DNA of 41,689 nucleotides from Nakamurella silvestris (GCA_003576535.1 QXCQ01000026.1:207-41895), one strand, 5' to 3'; positions 27,283-37,095 are shown, numbered from the stretch's first letter. Made by a program: numbers and translations. The notes: generated from the sequence alone by a model not told the origin.

Positions 27283-27987
27283 CTAACGCTCCGCCGGAGG
27301 CCGGTTGGCCACGGGAGCGGTGTCGGCCGTCGGATCGGTGTCGGCGGACAGGGAATTCCACAGGTCGGTGGCGGCGACCTCGGCGGCGAACCCGGGCTCC
27401 GCCGGGGCCGGCCGGCGTCCGGAGCTGCGTTCGAACCGGCTGCCGAGCCCACGCCCGCTGCGCGCGATGATCAGCACCACACCGGCCGCCAACAGCAACG
27501 ACCCGCCCACCACGGCCAGCAGCGGGGGCCAGACCGGGGTCACCGCAGGGCCGGTAGGCACGGCCGGCCGGGACAGGTTGCCCAAGGTCTCCAAGGGCGG
27601 GGAGAACAGGGCGAGAACCGCCCGCACGGCCACCAGCGCACCTGCGGCGGCGATACCCGCACCGACGATCCTGCGGGCGATGCCCCGGGTGGCCAGCGCC
27701 GCCCCGAGACCGGCCAGCGCCGCCAGGGCCAGGGGCACCAGCTCCGGTCGCATCTGCGATCCACTGGCACTGGTGGAGACGATGCCGCTCAACGAATCGA
27801 GGTACTCGGCCCGCCCCCAGGTGAGACCGGCCGAGACCGCAGTGGCGATGACACCGAGCAGGAGCAGCACCACCGCCAGCGGAGTCCCCCGCAACGGCTT
27901 CCGCGGACGGCGGCCGGCAGGCAGCCCGGCCTCGACCCCGGCAGCCGGACCGCCGGTGTCCGGGCCGGGGGTCACCGCGTCAGCCAC
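27283..27987 (-). CDS. Trp-region conserved membrane protein (TIGR02234 family)
   Basis: Integral membrane protein of 234 residues with four predicted hydrophobic segments (about 38–56, 84–102, 106–128 and 154–175), an Arg/Pro-rich N-terminus and a hydrophilic acidic C-terminus. The motif TWGRAEY after the first helix, together with location, identifies the actinobacterial family found beside trpE (M. tuberculosis Rv1610). Function unknown; a role in tryptophan or precursor transport is often supposed but not shown. The GTG start at 27987 overlaps the trpE end by 8 nt. Confidence 0.85.
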   Translation of the reverse strand: MADAVTPGPDTGGPAAGVEAGLPAGRRPRKPLRGTPLAVVLLLLGVIATAVSAGLTWGRAEYLDSLSGIVSTSASGSQMRPELVPLALAALAGLGAALATRGIARRIVGAGIAAAGALVAVRAVLALFSPPLETLGNLSRPAVPTGPAVTPVWPPLLAVVGGSLLLAAGVVLIIARSGRGLGSRFERSSGRRPAPAEPGFAAEVAATDLWNSLSADTDPTADTAPVANRPPAER

Positions 27988-29596
27988 CGAGGACCAGATC
28001 CTTGGCGCTCGGGGTCACCGGCCGCAGGCTGTTCGCCGCGGCCACGGCGGCGATCACCGCGGCAGCCTTGTTCTGGCACTCGGCATCCTCGGTCTCGGGG
28101 ACGGAGTCGGCCACCACCCCGGCACCGGCCTGGATGTGCGCGATGCCGTCCTTGACCAGGGCCGTACGGATCGTGATCGCCGTGTCGGCGTCACCGGCGA
28201 AGTCGAGGTATCCCACGATCCCGCCGTAGATGCCGCGACGGGCCGGTTCGAGTTCGTCGATGATCTGCATCGCCCGCGGTTTCGGTGCCCCGGACAGCGT
28301 GCCGGCCGGGAAGCAGGCCGTCATCGCGTCGAAGGCGGTGCGCCCCTGCGCCAGGGTGCCGGTGACCGTCGACACGATGTGCATGACGTGGCTGTACTTC
28401 TCGATGGTGAAGAAGTCGACGACCCGGACCGAACCCGGGGCGCACACCCGGCCGAGGTCGTTCCGGCCCAGGTCCACGAGCATGACGTGTTCGCTGCGCT
28501 CCTTCTGGTCGGCGAGCAGGTCCTTGGCGAGCAGGGCGTCGTCCTCCTCGTCCACCCCACGTGGCCGGGTCCCGGCGATGGGGTGCAGGGTCACGTGACC
28601 GTCCCGCACCGTGACCAGCGCCTCCGGGGAGGAGCCGACGATGGCCAGCTTGCCGCCCTCGGCGCTGGGCAGCTGCAGCAGGTACATGTACGGGCTCGGG
28701 TTGGTGGCCCGCAGGACCCGGTAGATGTCGATCGGGGCGGCCTCGGTGGGCACGTCGAAGCGCTGGGACAACACGATCTGAAAGGCGTCGCCGGCCCGGA
28801 TGTGCTCCTTGGCGACCTCGACCATGCCGTGGTACTCCGCCGAGGTGGTGCGGCGGGTGACGTCGGCGGCGGCGTGTTCGAACACGGCGGCCGGCAGGGT
28901 CGCTGCGTGTCCGAGCTGGGCCGTCATCGACTCCAGGCGATCGACCGCCTGGTCGTAGGCCAGGTCCACCCGCTCGTCGGTGCCGTCGAAGTTGACCGCG
29001 TTGGCGATCAGGGTGACGGTGCCCTCGTGGTGGTCCAGGGCGGCGATGTCGGTGGCCAGCATCATGGTCAGCTCGGGGATGTGCAGCTCGTCCACGGCGC
29101 CACCGTCGACCTTCTCCAGCCGCCGGACGATGTCGTACCCCAGGTAACCGACCATGCCGCCGGTGAGCGGGGGCAGCCCGGCCAACGGTTCGGAGTGCAG
29201 CAGGCGCAGGGTCTCCGACAGCGCCACCAGCGGGTCCCCCGAGTCGGGCAGACCGACCGGCGGGCTGCCGAGCCACTTGACCTGCCCCTCCTCTTCGGTG
29301 AGCACCGCGGCGGAGTTCACGCCGACGAAGGACCAGCGCGACCAGGACCGTCCGTTCTCGGCCGATTCCAGCAGGAAGGTGCCGGGACGTTCACCGCAGA
29401 GGGTGGCGTACAGGCCGATGGGCGTGATCGAGTCGGCGAGCAGTCTGCGGGTCAGCGGGATGACCCTGCGGTCCTTGGCCAGCTCGCGGAACTCCTGCCG
29501 GGTGGGGCGGATCTCGCCGAGCGGCTGGGAGCCGGGACGCGGGCTGCGGGGGCTGTCGGATCGGACAGCGGTGTGATGCGCGGGCATGGCCCTCAT
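27980..29596 (-). CDS. trpE: Anthranilate synthase component I
   Basis: Converts chorismate, with ammonia or glutamine through TrpG, to anthranilate; first step of tryptophan synthesis. 538 residues from ATG 29596. The tryptophan feedback site is represented by [17 protein letters not shown] (about 60–77); the chorismate-binding domain has the motifs [59 protein letters not shown] and [14 protein letters not shown]. The longer frame to 29833 runs through a palindrome and is rejected; ATG 29587 is an alternative. trpG and trpD are absent from the window. Divergent from the GNAT gene. Confidence 0.95.
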   Translation of the reverse strand: MRAMPAHHTAVRSDSPRSPRPGSQPLGEIRPTRQEFRELAKDRRVIPLTRRLLADSITPIGLYATLCGERPGTFLLESAENGRSWSRWSFVGVNSAAVLTEEEGQVKWLGSPPVGLPDSGDPLVALSETLRLLHSEPLAGLPPLTGGMVGYLGYDIVRRLEKVDGGAVDELHIPELTMMLATDIAALDHHEGTVTLIANAVNFDGTDERVDLAYDQAVDRLESMTAQLGHAATLPAAVFEHAAADVTRRTTSAEYHGMVEVAKEHIRAGDAFQIVLSQRFDVPTEAAPIDIYRVLRATNPSPYMYLLQLPSAEGGKLAIVGSSPEALVTVRDGHVTLHPIAGTRPRGVDEEDDALLAKDLLADQKERSEHVMLVDLGRNDLGRVCAPGSVRVVDFFTIEKYSHVMHIVSTVTGTLAQGRTAFDAMTACFPAGTLSGAPKPRAMQIIDELEPARRGIYGGIVGYLDFAGDADTAITIRTALVKDGIAHIQAGAGVVADSVPETEDAECQNKAAAVIAAVAAANSLRPVTPSAKDLVLGG

Positions 29597-29664
29597 TCTG
29601 CCCGCCGGGCGGGGTGCTCCGTGACGCACCCGTGTTGTCGGCCTCTCTGCGGCGAACTGTTCGC

Positions 29665-29722
29665 CCTGCGGTGGGATATGCGCAGGTTTCGGGCCGGATG
29701 GCTGCGCATGTCCCACCGCAGG
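29665..29722. repeat. Palindrome between trpE and the GNAT gene
   Basis: Arms of 21 nt (29665–29685 and 29702–29722) match as inverted repeats with one mismatch, around a 16-nt spacer, in a divergent intergenic region where no terminator is needed. It could be an operator or a mobile palindromic repeat. Confidence 0.7.
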
Positions 29723-29796
29723 AACCAGAACTGGGTCGATCCATCTCACAGCCGGAGGTACGGGGTCGGCCCGCCGCCGTGCGGCACGATGGCACC

Positions 29797-30582
29797 GTGA
29801 CCTCAGGAACACCACCCACCGGCCGGGTGACATCGGCCGTCGAACTGGAACGGATCGCCGCCCAGGGCTGGCAGGGCACCAGCGTCGACCACCTCGGTGG
29901 CTGGCTGCTGCGGGCAGGGGCCGGTTTCACCGGTCGGGCGAACTCCGTGCTGCCGCTGGACTCCCCCGGGCTCGGGCTGCCGGACGCTCTGGCCGTCGTC
30001 ACCGGGTTCTACCGGGGTCACGGTCTTCCGCCCTGGTTCCAGATCCCCAGCGAAACCTCCGACTACTGCGACGAGTTGGACCGTGATCTGGCCGGGCGCG
30101 GCTGGGAGGCGTTCAACCACACCGCGGTGATGACGGCCACGGTGCCGCAGATCCTGGCGGCAGGTCGGACCCGGGCGGATCTGCCCGCGGTGACGGTGGC
30201 CCCACGACCGGACGCGGTGTGGCGGTCCGGCTACCTCTACCGCGGCTCCCCGCTGCCGGCCGCGGCGGTGGCCGTGCTGGAGCAGGCGGACGGGCCGGGC
30301 TTCGCCTCCGTCGTCCAGGACGGTCGGTTGATCGGTGTCGCCCGCGGCGTGGTCACCGAGGGTTGGCTCGGCATCACGGCGGTGACGGTGCATGAGGGCC
30401 ACCGCCGCCGCGGGATCGGCACCCACCTGATGCGCGGCCTGATCGGCTGGGGCCAGGACCGGGGTGCCCGGTCGATCTATCTACAGGTGGACGAGACCAA
30501 CGAGGGAGCGCTGGCCCTGTACCGGGCGCAGGGTTTCACCCGGCACCACGGCTACCACTACCGCAGGCCGCCTACCGACTGA
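29797..30582 (+). CDS. GNAT-family N-acetyltransferase, Rv0428c-like
   Basis: Acetyl-CoA-dependent acetyltransferase of 261 residues. The C-terminal GNAT fold (about 145–260) shows [38 protein letters not shown], in which RRRGIGT is the acetyl-CoA pyrophosphate loop, and the usual [19 protein letters not shown] ending. The N-terminal half ([20 protein letters not shown]) resembles the partner domain of the mycobacterial Rv0428c family. The GTG at 29797 is the chosen start because the longer frame crosses the palindrome; GTG 29827 is possible. No ribosome site is present. Substrate unknown. Confidence 0.82.
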   Translation: MTSGTPPTGRVTSAVELERIAAQGWQGTSVDHLGGWLLRAGAGFTGRANSVLPLDSPGLGLPDALAVVTGFYRGHGLPPWFQIPSETSDYCDELDRDLAGRGWEAFNHTAVMTATVPQILAAGRTRADLPAVTVAPRPDAVWRSGYLYRGSPLPAAAVAVLEQADGPGFASVVQDGRLIGVARGVVTEGWLGITAVTVHEGHRRRGIGTHLMRGLIGWGQDRGARSIYLQVDETNEGALALYRAQGFTRHHGYHYRRPPTD

Positions 30583-30595
30583 TGGGACGGAGGGT

Positions 30596-30613
30596 CCGGC
30601 CGAGCCCGGCCGG
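30596..30613. terminator. Possible bidirectional terminator
   Basis: CCGGCCG/CGGCCGG forms a 7-bp stem with a 4-nt loop between the convergent GNAT and hisI genes. Confidence 0.4.
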
Positions 30614-30642
30614 CGTGGTGGCGGGGCGTTGGCGGGAGGGGT

Positions 30643-30984
30643 TCAGCCGAGCACGCGGTCGTCGAAGCAGGTGCGGCTACCGGTATGACAGGCAGCGCCC
30701 GTCTGATCGACCAGCACCAGCAGGGTGTCCCCGTCGCAGTCGTACCGGACCTCGACCACCCGCTGGGTGTGCCCCGAGGTCTCCCCCTTGACCCAGTAGC
30801 TCTGCCGGGACCGTGAGTAGTACGTGGCGCTGCCCGAGCTCAGGGTTCGCGCCAGGGCCGTCGCATCCATCCAGGCGACCATCAGCACCTCGAGGGTGTC
30901 GAACTGCTGGGCGACGGCACAGACCAACCCGGCCTCGTTGAACGTGACCTTCTCGGCCACCGCAGGATCCAGTACGTCACTCAT
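30643..30984 (-). CDS. hisI: Phosphoribosyl-AMP cyclohydrolase
   Basis: Third step of histidine synthesis: opens the adenine ring of phosphoribosyl-AMP. 113 residues, the single-domain actinobacterial form not fused to HisE. Motifs: [36 protein letters not shown], the metal-binding [13 protein letters not shown] and the zinc-ligand segment CHTGSRTCF. Its ATG at 30984 overlaps the hisF stop as ATGA. Confidence 0.96.
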   Translation of the reverse strand: MSDVLDPAVAEKVTFNEAGLVCAVAQQFDTLEVLMVAWMDATALARTLSSGSATYYSRSRQSYWVKGETSGHTQRVVEVRYDCDGDTLLVLVDQTGAACHTGSRTCFDDRVLG

Positions 30985-31814
30985 CGCGCCACCACATTCG
31001 CCTCGAACACTGCCCGTGGCGCCGGTACCTCCGGCACCGCCACCTCGCGGACCGGGTGGCCCGCCGACCCGATGGCCGCCTTGACCTCGGCGATCCGGAA
31101 GGTGCCGAAATGGAACACCGACGCCGCGAGAACGGCATCCGAACCGACCGCGACGGCCTCCGGGAAATGGTCCAGGGTGCCGGCGCCGCCGGAGGCGATC
31201 AACGGCACCCGGACGGCCTTGCGGACGGCGGCGAGCATGGCGGTGTCGAACCCCGCCTTGGTCCCGTCGGCATCCATCGAGGTCAACAGGATCTCGCCGG
31301 CTCCGGCCTCCTCGGCCCGCGCGGCCCATTCGACCGCGTCGATCCCGGTGCCACGGCGCCCGCCGTGGGTGGTGACCTCGTAGCCGCTGGCCACCTCGAC
31401 CCCCTCCGGGGCCTTCCGGGCGTCGATGGCGATGACGACGCACTGGGAACCGAACTGCCGGGCGGCCTCGCCGAGGAACTCGGGCCGGGCGACGGCGGCC
31501 GAGTTGACCGACACCTTGTCCGCCCCGGCCCGCAGGAGGGCGTCGATGTCGGCGACCGTCCGCACCCCACCGCCGACGGTCAACGGGATGAACACCTGCT
31601 CGGCGGTCCGGCGGATCATCTCGTAGGCGGAGTCCCGGTTGTCGCTGGTGGCCGTGATGTCGAGGAAGGTGAGCTCGTCGGCGCCTTCGGCGTCGTAGAA
31701 CCGGGCCATCTCGACCGGGTCGCCGGCATCGACCAGGTCGACGAAGTTGATGCCCTTCACCACCCGTCCGTTGTCGACATCCAGACAGGGGATCACGCGG
31801 ACTGCGACGCTCAT
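30981..31814 (-). CDS. hisF: Imidazole glycerol phosphate synthase subunit HisF
   Basis: Cyclase subunit that uses ammonia from HisH to form imidazole glycerol phosphate and AICAR. 277 residues, with about 20 extra at the C-terminus. Catalytic Asp12 is in [16 protein letters not shown] and the second Asp in VVIAIDARK; phosphate loops are TVGGGVRT and IASGGAGT. hisH is not in the window. The ATG at 31814 lacks a ribosome site but has TAGATT six bases upstream. Confidence 0.97.
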   Translation of the reverse strand: MSVAVRVIPCLDVDNGRVVKGINFVDLVDAGDPVEMARFYDAEGADELTFLDITATSDNRDSAYEMIRRTAEQVFIPLTVGGGVRTVADIDALLRAGADKVSVNSAAVARPEFLGEAARQFGSQCVVIAIDARKAPEGVEVASGYEVTTHGGRRGTGIDAVEWAARAEEAGAGEILLTSMDADGTKAGFDTAMLAAVRKAVRVPLIASGGAGTLDHFPEAVAVGSDAVLAASVFHFGTFRIAEVKAAIGSAGHPVREVAVPEVPAPRAVFEANVVAR

Positions 31815-31820
31815 GGTGCC

Positions 31821-31826
31821 AATCTA
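31821..31826 (-). promoter_or_regulatory. -10 box for leaderless hisF transcript
   Basis: TAGATT on the minus strand ends 6 nt before the hisF ATG, inside the 72-nt gap after ridA. This suggests that hisFI has its own promoter. Confidence 0.5.
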
Positions 31827-31886
31827 ATCGCCGGGGAATCGGGTTCTGCGCTGCAGGTGCTTCGGGGGTGACGCTGCGGGTGACGG

Positions 31887-32312
31887 TCAGCCGGCCGGAT
31901 GCCAGGCCGTGACCTCGACCTCGACCAGGTGGTCCGGGTCGATCAGACCGGCCACCCCGACCATCGTGGCCGCCGGGCGGACGTCGCCGAACAGGCTCCC
32001 GTGGGCGCGGCCGACGTCGCCGGAACGGGTCAGGTCGGTGATGTACATCCGGGTCGAGATGACGTCGGTGATCTCCGCGCCGAGAGCACGCACCGCATCG
32101 AGGGCGATCCCGAAGGCGACCAGGGTCTGTTGATAGGGATCACCGACGTGGACCACCGCACCGTCCACCGTCGCGGTGCAGCCGGCGGTGACGATGAGAG
32201 GGCCGGTACGCACCGCGCGGGAGTACCCGATCGCCGCCTCCCACGGGCCGCCCGAGGAGTGGTTGCGACGCACCGGCTCCGAACCGGGCGCACCCACCGA
32301 TTCCCCGGTCAT
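31887..32312 (-). CDS. RidA (YjgF/YER057c/UK114) family protein
   Basis: Small protein of 141 residues of the family that hydrolyses reactive enamine/imine intermediates released by PLP enzymes. Family features: [18 protein letters not shown] near the N-terminus, [23 protein letters not shown], the conserved Arg in [11 protein letters not shown], and the end [14 protein letters not shown]. The start ATG 32312 lies one base after the priA stop, so the two are co-translated; the longer frame to 32474 overlaps priA and is rejected. A RidA gene between hisA and hisF is, as I recall, also seen in Streptomyces. Confidence 0.9.
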   Translation of the reverse strand: MTGESVGAPGSEPVRRNHSSGGPWEAAIGYSRAVRTGPLIVTAGCTATVDGAVVHVGDPYQQTLVAFGIALDAVRALGAEITDVISTRMYITDLTRSGDVGRAHGSLFGDVRPAATMVGVAGLIDPDHLVEVEVTAWHPAG

Positions 32313-32313
32313 C

Positions 32314-33039
32314 TCAGCTGCCGGCCACGAGGGCGAGTGCCTCCGGCAGGGTGAAAGCACCTGCGTAGAGAGCCTTTCCGACGATGGTGCCCTCCACCCC
32401 GATGGGCTCGAGGGCGGCCAGGGCCGCGATGTCGTCCAGGCTGGAGATCCCGCCGGAGGCAACGACCTTCGCATCCGTTGCGGCGCAGACCTGCTGCAGG
32501 AGCTCGATGTTCGGACCGGTCAGGGTGCCGTCCTTGGTCACGTCGGTGACGACGTACCGGCCGCAGCCCTGCTGGTCGAGGCGGGCCAGGGTCTCCCACA
32601 GATCGCCCCCCTCGCGGGTCCAGCCGCGTGCGGCGAGGGTGGTGCCGCGGACGTCGAGCCCGATGGCGATCTTGTCGCCGTACTTCTTGATGATCTCCCC
32701 GCACCAGACCGGGTTCTCCAGGGCCGCGGTGCCGATGTTGACCCGGGTGCACCCGGTGGCCAGGGCCGCTTCCAGGGAGGCGTCGTCCCGGATGCCGCCG
32801 CTCATCTCGACCTTGACGTCGAGGGTGCCCACGACGCGGGCGAGGAGCTCGGCGTTGGAACCACGACCGAAGGCGGCATCCAGATCCACCAGGTGGATCC
32901 ACTCGGCGCCGTCGGCCTGCCAGGCCAGGGCAGCGGCGAGCGGATCGCCGTAGGAGGTTTCGGATCCGGCTGCACCTTGGACCAGGCGCACGGCCTGTCC
33001 GTCAGCCACGTCGACGGCGGGGAGGAGTTCGAAAGTCAC
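32314..33039 (-). CDS. priA: PriA: bifunctional ProFAR/phosphoribosylanthranilate isomerase
   Basis: TIM-barrel isomerase of 241 residues. It acts in histidine synthesis (HisA step) and, in actinobacteria lacking trpF, also in tryptophan synthesis. Asp10 in [11 protein letters not shown] and the second catalytic Asp in [16 protein letters not shown] are present; phosphate-binding loops are EMSGGIRDD and VASGGISS. The GTG start at 33039 matches family N-termini and has TAGGGT seven bases upstream. No trpF occurs in the trp cluster here, which supports the double role, though the window cannot exclude a trpF elsewhere. Confidence 0.93.
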   Translation of the reverse strand: MTFELLPAVDVADGQAVRLVQGAAGSETSYGDPLAAALAWQADGAEWIHLVDLDAAFGRGSNAELLARVVGTLDVKVEMSGGIRDDASLEAALATGCTRVNIGTAALENPVWCGEIIKKYGDKIAIGLDVRGTTLAARGWTREGGDLWETLARLDQQGCGRYVVTDVTKDGTLTGPNIELLQQVCAATDAKVVASGGISSLDDIAALAALEPIGVEGTIVGKALYAGAFTLPEALALVAGS

Positions 33040-33046
33040 GGGCAAC

Positions 33047-33052
33047 ACCCTA
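33047..33052 (-). promoter_or_regulatory. -10 box for leaderless priA transcript
   Basis: TAGGGT on the minus strand ends 7 nt before the GTG start of priA. Confidence 0.5.
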
Positions 33053-33156
33053 CTGGGCCGCTGAGTGGCGGACGTACCCCCCGGGCCCACCGGCACCCGG
33101 GTCGGGCCGGGGCATGCCACCTGACCTGGGGCGGGTTTGGAATTCCGGGCACGGGC

Positions 33157-33162
33157 TACCGT
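33157..33162 (+). promoter_or_regulatory. -10 box for leaderless SRPBCC transcript
   Basis: TACCGT ends 7 nt before the GTG at 33170; no ribosome site is seen. Confidence 0.45.
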
Positions 33163-33169
33163 CGGATGT

Positions 33170-33604
33170 GTGATCACCGTCAGCGAGACCATCAGCACCG
33201 CGCTCCCGGCAGGGGCCGCGTTCGACTACCTGTCCGCCTTCGAGCACACCAGCGAATGGGATCCCGGCACACCTGTCGTGGAGAAACGTTCGCCCGGCCC
33301 CGTCGCCGTCGGCACGAAGTACTACGCCGAGGCCGAGTTCAACGGCAAGCGCCAGCCGATCGACTACGTCGTCACCGAACTCGGGGCCTCGTCGATCACC
33401 CTGCGCGGGGAGAACAAGCGTGTCATCTCGGTGGACACCATCACGGTGACACCCGGCCCTGCGGGCAGCTCGGTGAACTACACCGCGAAGTTCACCTTGA
33501 AGGGGATTGCCCGGTTGGTCGAGCCGTTCGTGAAGTCCCGGTTCCAGGAACTGGCCGAGCCCGCCGTGCAGGGCATGAAGGCCAAGCTCGACTCCCTGGC
33601 CTGA
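33170..33604 (+). CDS. SRPBCC (START-like) family protein
   Basis: Soluble protein of 144 residues with the helix-grip fold that forms a deep hydrophobic ligand pocket. It starts [33 protein letters not shown], the usual 'polyketide cyclase/dehydrase' opening in which a helix and W-D follow the first strand, and ends with a long C-terminal helix ([25 protein letters not shown]). Ligand and function are unknown. It is divergent from priA and convergent with the amylase gene, across the palindromic repeat. Confidence 0.85.
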   Translation: MITVSETISTALPAGAAFDYLSAFEHTSEWDPGTPVVEKRSPGPVAVGTKYYAEAEFNGKRQPIDYVVTELGASSITLRGENKRVISVDTITVTPGPAGSSVNYTAKFTLKGIARLVEPFVKSRFQELAEPAVQGMKAKLDSLA

Positions 33605-33621
33605 AAAGCCTTCCGAAAGCC

Positions 33622-33674
33622 CCGCGAGTGGACTCCCACACCCCGGATTCTGGGGTGTGGGAGTCCACTCGCGG
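33622..33674. repeat. Perfect 23-bp-arm copy of the dispersed palindrome
   Basis: Arms 33622–33644 and 33652–33674 are exact inverted copies with a 7-nt loop (GGATTCT). The core GCGAGTGGACTCCCACACCCC is the same family as at 21–177. It lies between convergent genes and would terminate both. Confidence 0.85.
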
Positions 33675-33693
33675 CGGGTTGGAGGGGGCGGCG

Positions 33694-36600
33694 TCAGCCC
33701 AGCCCGGTCGCGTCGATCAACCTCCCGGCGTCGGTGTAGACGGCGACGGCCCGCCCGGGTGCTGCCTTGATCTGCTTCACCCGGCCCGCTGTGCCGAGGT
33801 CGAGTTTCAACGCGATGTATCCCTCGGGTGCACCCGCACCGAGCCCGAGCCGCGCCGAGGTGCCACCGACCCCGGTCGCATCGACGACGAGCCCGCTCCC
33901 CCAGTGCAGCCGGAACCGCAGCCACCTGGGATCGGTACCGACCGGCAGCCGGTCCACGGGGTAGGCGACGGTGTCCTTGGAGAGCCAGATCGCCGTCGCG
34001 GTACCCAGGTCCGGCTCGACCGACGCCGGGGCCGCCGCGACCGTGAGCACGTGGTTGACCGAGTTGTACTGGAAGGTCGTCACCAACCCCGGTCCGCCCA
34101 CCTCGAAGGTGATGTCGGCACCGTTGGGGACCCCACCGGCCCCGTAGTTCTCGTCCCAGGTGAGCCCGACCGCAGCCTTGGTGGCGTACGTGCCCGCCGG
34201 GATCTGCGTGGTGGCCAGGCTGTAGACGCCGTCCCCGTCGGGATCCTGCAACCAGGAACGCAGACAATCCGGCTGGTGGTCGGAGGCGCACCCCATCTCC
34301 GACTGGAAACTGCCTGCCGCCACCACGATCGGGCCCTGGGCGGTCGAACTGACGTTGTGGGTGCGGTGGTCGTAGTAGAAGGAGATCGGCGTACTGCCGT
34401 CGGAGTCCAGGGACAGATTGCCGCCGTTACGCACGGCCCCGGCACCGTAGTTCTCGTCCCAGTTCTTGTTGATCGCGGCCTTGTAGGCGTACGGGCCGGC
34501 CGGCAGGGTGTAGGTACCCTTCCAGATCTGGTCGTTCGGATCCAGGGTGAGCTGGGCCTGGGTACAGTCCGGTGCCCAGTCTGCCGCGCACCCCATCTCG
34601 GTGCCCAGACTGCCCGGGACACTGACCGCCGACGGTTGCTCCACCTCACCGACGCCGCCGCCGCCCGTCGCCGGCGGCGGGTCGCCGACCACCCCGAAAG
34701 CTGATGCGGCGGAGTAGTTCCCGGCGTTGTCCTTCATCACCACCCGATACTCGTACAGGCTCCCGGCCGGCTGATCCGTGACGTCGTGGAAGACTCGGTA
34801 CGGCGCGTTGTCGTCGGTGCCCAATTTCTTCCAGGCGGACCCGCCCACGGGCCGGACCAGGAACGTCGCCTCGGCGTAGTTGTCACCGGTGTAGGCGGCC
34901 TTGACCTCGGTGCGTCCGGCGAGGACACCACCGGTGCCCGGGTTCGTCACGAAGACCGGCTGCGCCACCACGGGTTTCGCGATCGCCCGGTTAGCCTTGA
35001 GGACCCGCACCGACAGCGGGGGAACCGACACCGTGACGGTGCCGGCAACGGTGGCCTTGGCCGAGCCCCCAGCCCCGTAGATCGGGGTGAAGGAGGCGAG
35101 CGGGCTGTAGGTGTCGAAACTTGCGGTCTTCGTGGTCGCGGAATTGTTGGCCACCACCAGGTACTCCAGCTGTTGACGGCGGTCGATCCGGCTCACCGCG
35201 AAGATCCCGGCCGAGTTGCTCGCGTACCGGGTGATCTGGGTCCCGTCCTGCAGGGCCGGGTTCGCCGAGCGCAGTTTGCCCAGGGCCGCGATGGCCCGGT
35301 ACATCGTCCCGGAGGTCCCGAAGCGCGCGGTACTGCCGGGTGTCCCACCGATCACCGCATCGTCGTTGTAGCTGGCGACCTTACTCGGGAACATGTCCTG
35401 CCGGGCATCCTTGTCCCCGCCGTCACCGATGAATCCCTGTTCGTCGCCGTAGTAGACGACGGGCTGGCCGCGCAGGGTGTACATCAGAGCGTGGGCGTAC
35501 AGGTCCTTGGCCAGGGATCCGCCCACGAAGTTGCCGATCCGACCCATGTCGTGGTTCCCGAGAAAGGTCGGCAGGTTGTAGGCATTGGAATCGGTGTCGG
35601 TGTAGTAGTCGTCCCCGGCGAAAAGGTCTGCCAACACAGAGGTCTTGTCGCCGTTGGCGGTGGCGACCGCCGCGGACTGGAAACCGAAGTCCAAGGTCGC
35701 CGGCAGCTTCCCGGTGGTGGTGTACAGGCTCTGGGCCTTCGGATCCGCGTCGTACACCTCACCGAACATGAAGAAGTCCGGGTTGCCGATCTGCGTGGCC
35801 CGGGCCAACAGGGCCGGCGAGAACTGCTGCCAGAACTCGGTGTTCACGTGTTTGACCGTATCGATGCGGAATCCGTCGATACCGAAGTCCACCCAGGTCT
35901 TGTAGATGTTCTCCATACCCGTGACGACTTCACGCCGCTCGGTGAAAAGATCGTCGAGCCCGGAGAAGTCACCGTAGGTCGCCGACTCCCCCGCGTAGGT
36001 GGAGTCCCCTCGGTTGTGGTAGAGCAACGGGTCGTTGAGCCAGGCCGGAACCTTCACCGTGGCATCGGCTTTCGTCTTGAACACCGGCGTGTACGGGAAG
36101 GAGTCCTTGTTGAGGGCCGGGAAGTTCGGCGACCCGACGAAGTCACGATCGTCGAAGGGCACACCCTTGGCATCGACATAGGGCGAGGTGGCCTTCGACA
36201 GATAGGTGTATTGCTTCTCGGCGTAATCGATCACATCCGCGGTGTGGTTGGTGATGATGTCGAAGAAGACCTTCATCCCTTTCTTGTGCGCCGCCGCGAT
36301 CAGATTCTTCATGTCCGTGTTGGTTCCCAGATGCGGATCGATCCGGGTGAAGTCGGTGATCCAGTACCCGTGATAGCCCGCACTGACGTTGTCCCCGGTC
36401 CCCTGGACGGGGCGGTTGAGGAAGGAAGGGGTGAGCCAGATCGAGGTGGTGCCCAGACCCTGGATGTAGTCCAGTTTCCCGATCAGCCCCTTGAGATCGC
36501 CCCCGTGGTAGAAACCCTTGTCCGTCGGGTCGAAACCGGTTTTCAGCCGATCACCCGTCAGACCACCCCGGTCGTTGGCCGTGCTCCCGTTCGCGAAACG

Positions 36601-37095
36601 GTCGGTCATGACGAAGTAGAACTGCTCCTTGGTCAGCGGAGCGCGGAGGGACGGGGTGGCAGCGGCTCTCTCGGCCGCGCTCCCCCGTTCGTCGGGCAGA
36701 TCGGTGGGAGCGACCGTGACGAGGTGGTTGTCGGCCGAGTAGCGCACGTCCAGGCGGGCCGGGCCGGCGATGACGAGAGGGATGTTCGGGCCGTTCGAAG
36801 CCCCACCGGCCCCGTAGTTCTCGTCCCAGCTCCCGCCGACCGTCACCTTGAACTCGTAACTGCCGGCGGGCAGGTCGATCTGCCGACCATAAACACCCTC
36901 CCCCGTCATCGGCAGTTCCGAGGCTGCGCACCCGGGCTGCCAATCGGCCGGACAGCCGAGTTCGGTCTGCAGCGAGCCGGCCAGGGTGATCACCGGTGGA
37001 CCAGGCGCGGCCGCGGCCCCGCCCACCGGCAGACTCAGCGACACGACCATCAGACAGGCGGCGGCTGCAGCGACCGTCGATCGGATACCTGGCAT
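33694..37095 (-). CDS. Secreted GH13 alpha-amylase with X25 starch-binding modules, C-terminally truncated amylopullulanase
   Basis: Extracellular starch-degrading enzyme of 1133 residues. A signal peptide ends near AAAAPG. An X25-type module (SLQTELGCPADWQPGC … WDENYGAGGASNG) follows, then the GH13 catalytic barrel (about 155–620) with region I DIITNHT, nucleophile Asp in GFRIDTVKH (about 410), acid/base Glu in MFGEVYD and region IV FLGNHD. A beta-rich/FnIII-like segment and two more X25 modules (SLGTEMGC…, SFQSEMGC…) come next, and the last about 105 residues (TATAIWLSKDTVAYP … YTDAGRLIDATG) look like the N-terminal domain of a pullulanase. The protein stops there. Start: ATG 37095 with GGAGG five bases before; a leaderless GTG at 37131 is the alternative. 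Confidence 0.88.
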   Translation of the reverse strand: MPGIRSTVAAAAACLMVVSLSLPVGGAAAAPGPPVITLAGSLQTELGCPADWQPGCAASELPMTGEGVYGRQIDLPAGSYEFKVTVGGSWDENYGAGGASNGPNIPLVIAGPARLDVRYSADNHLVTVAPTDLPDERGSAAERAAATPSLRAPLTKEQFYFVMTDRFANGSTANDRGGLTGDRLKTGFDPTDKGFYHGGDLKGLIGKLDYIQGLGTTSIWLTPSFLNRPVQGTGDNVSAGYHGYWITDFTRIDPHLGTNTDMKNLIAAAHKKGMKVFFDIITNHTADVIDYAEKQYTYLSKATSPYVDAKGVPFDDRDFVGSPNFPALNKDSFPYTPVFKTKADATVKVPAWLNDPLLYHNRGDSTYAGESATYGDFSGLDDLFTERREVVTGMENIYKTWVDFGIDGFRIDTVKHVNTEFWQQFSPALLARATQIGNPDFFMFGEVYDADPKAQSLYTTTGKLPATLDFGFQSAAVATANGDKTSVLADLFAGDDYYTDTDSNAYNLPTFLGNHDMGRIGNFVGGSLAKDLYAHALMYTLRGQPVVYYGDEQGFIGDGGDKDARQDMFPSKVASYNDDAVIGGTPGSTARFGTSGTMYRAIAALGKLRSANPALQDGTQITRYASNSAGIFAVSRIDRRQQLEYLVVANNSATTKTASFDTYSPLASFTPIYGAGGSAKATVAGTVTVSVPPLSVRVLKANRAIAKPVVAQPVFVTNPGTGGVLAGRTEVKAAYTGDNYAEATFLVRPVGGSAWKKLGTDDNAPYRVFHDVTDQPAGSLYEYRVVMKDNAGNYSAASAFGVVGDPPPATGGGGVGEVEQPSAVSVPGSLGTEMGCAADWAPDCTQAQLTLDPNDQIWKGTYTLPAGPYAYKAAINKNWDENYGAGAVRNGGNLSLDSDGSTPISFYYDHRTHNVSSTAQGPIVVAAGSFQSEMGCASDHQPDCLRSWLQDPDGDGVYSLATTQIPAGTYATKAAVGLTWDENYGAGGVPNGADITFEVGGPGLVTTFQYNSVNHVLTVAAAPASVEPDLGTATAIWLSKDTVAYPVDRLPVGTDPRWLRFRLHWGSGLVVDATGVGGTSARLGLGAGAPEGYIALKLDLGTAGRVKQIKAAPGRAVAVYTDAGRLIDATGLG

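Noticed and set aside
27111-27452. 113-codon minus-strand frame upstream of trpC
   Set aside because: Overlaps the membrane-protein gene, low-complexity Arg/Pro; only its last 17 codons are kept as a possible upstream peptide.
30643-31443. 266-codon minus-strand frame ending in hisI
   Set aside because: The first half is a shadow of hisF; HisI starts at 30984, overlapping the hisF stop.
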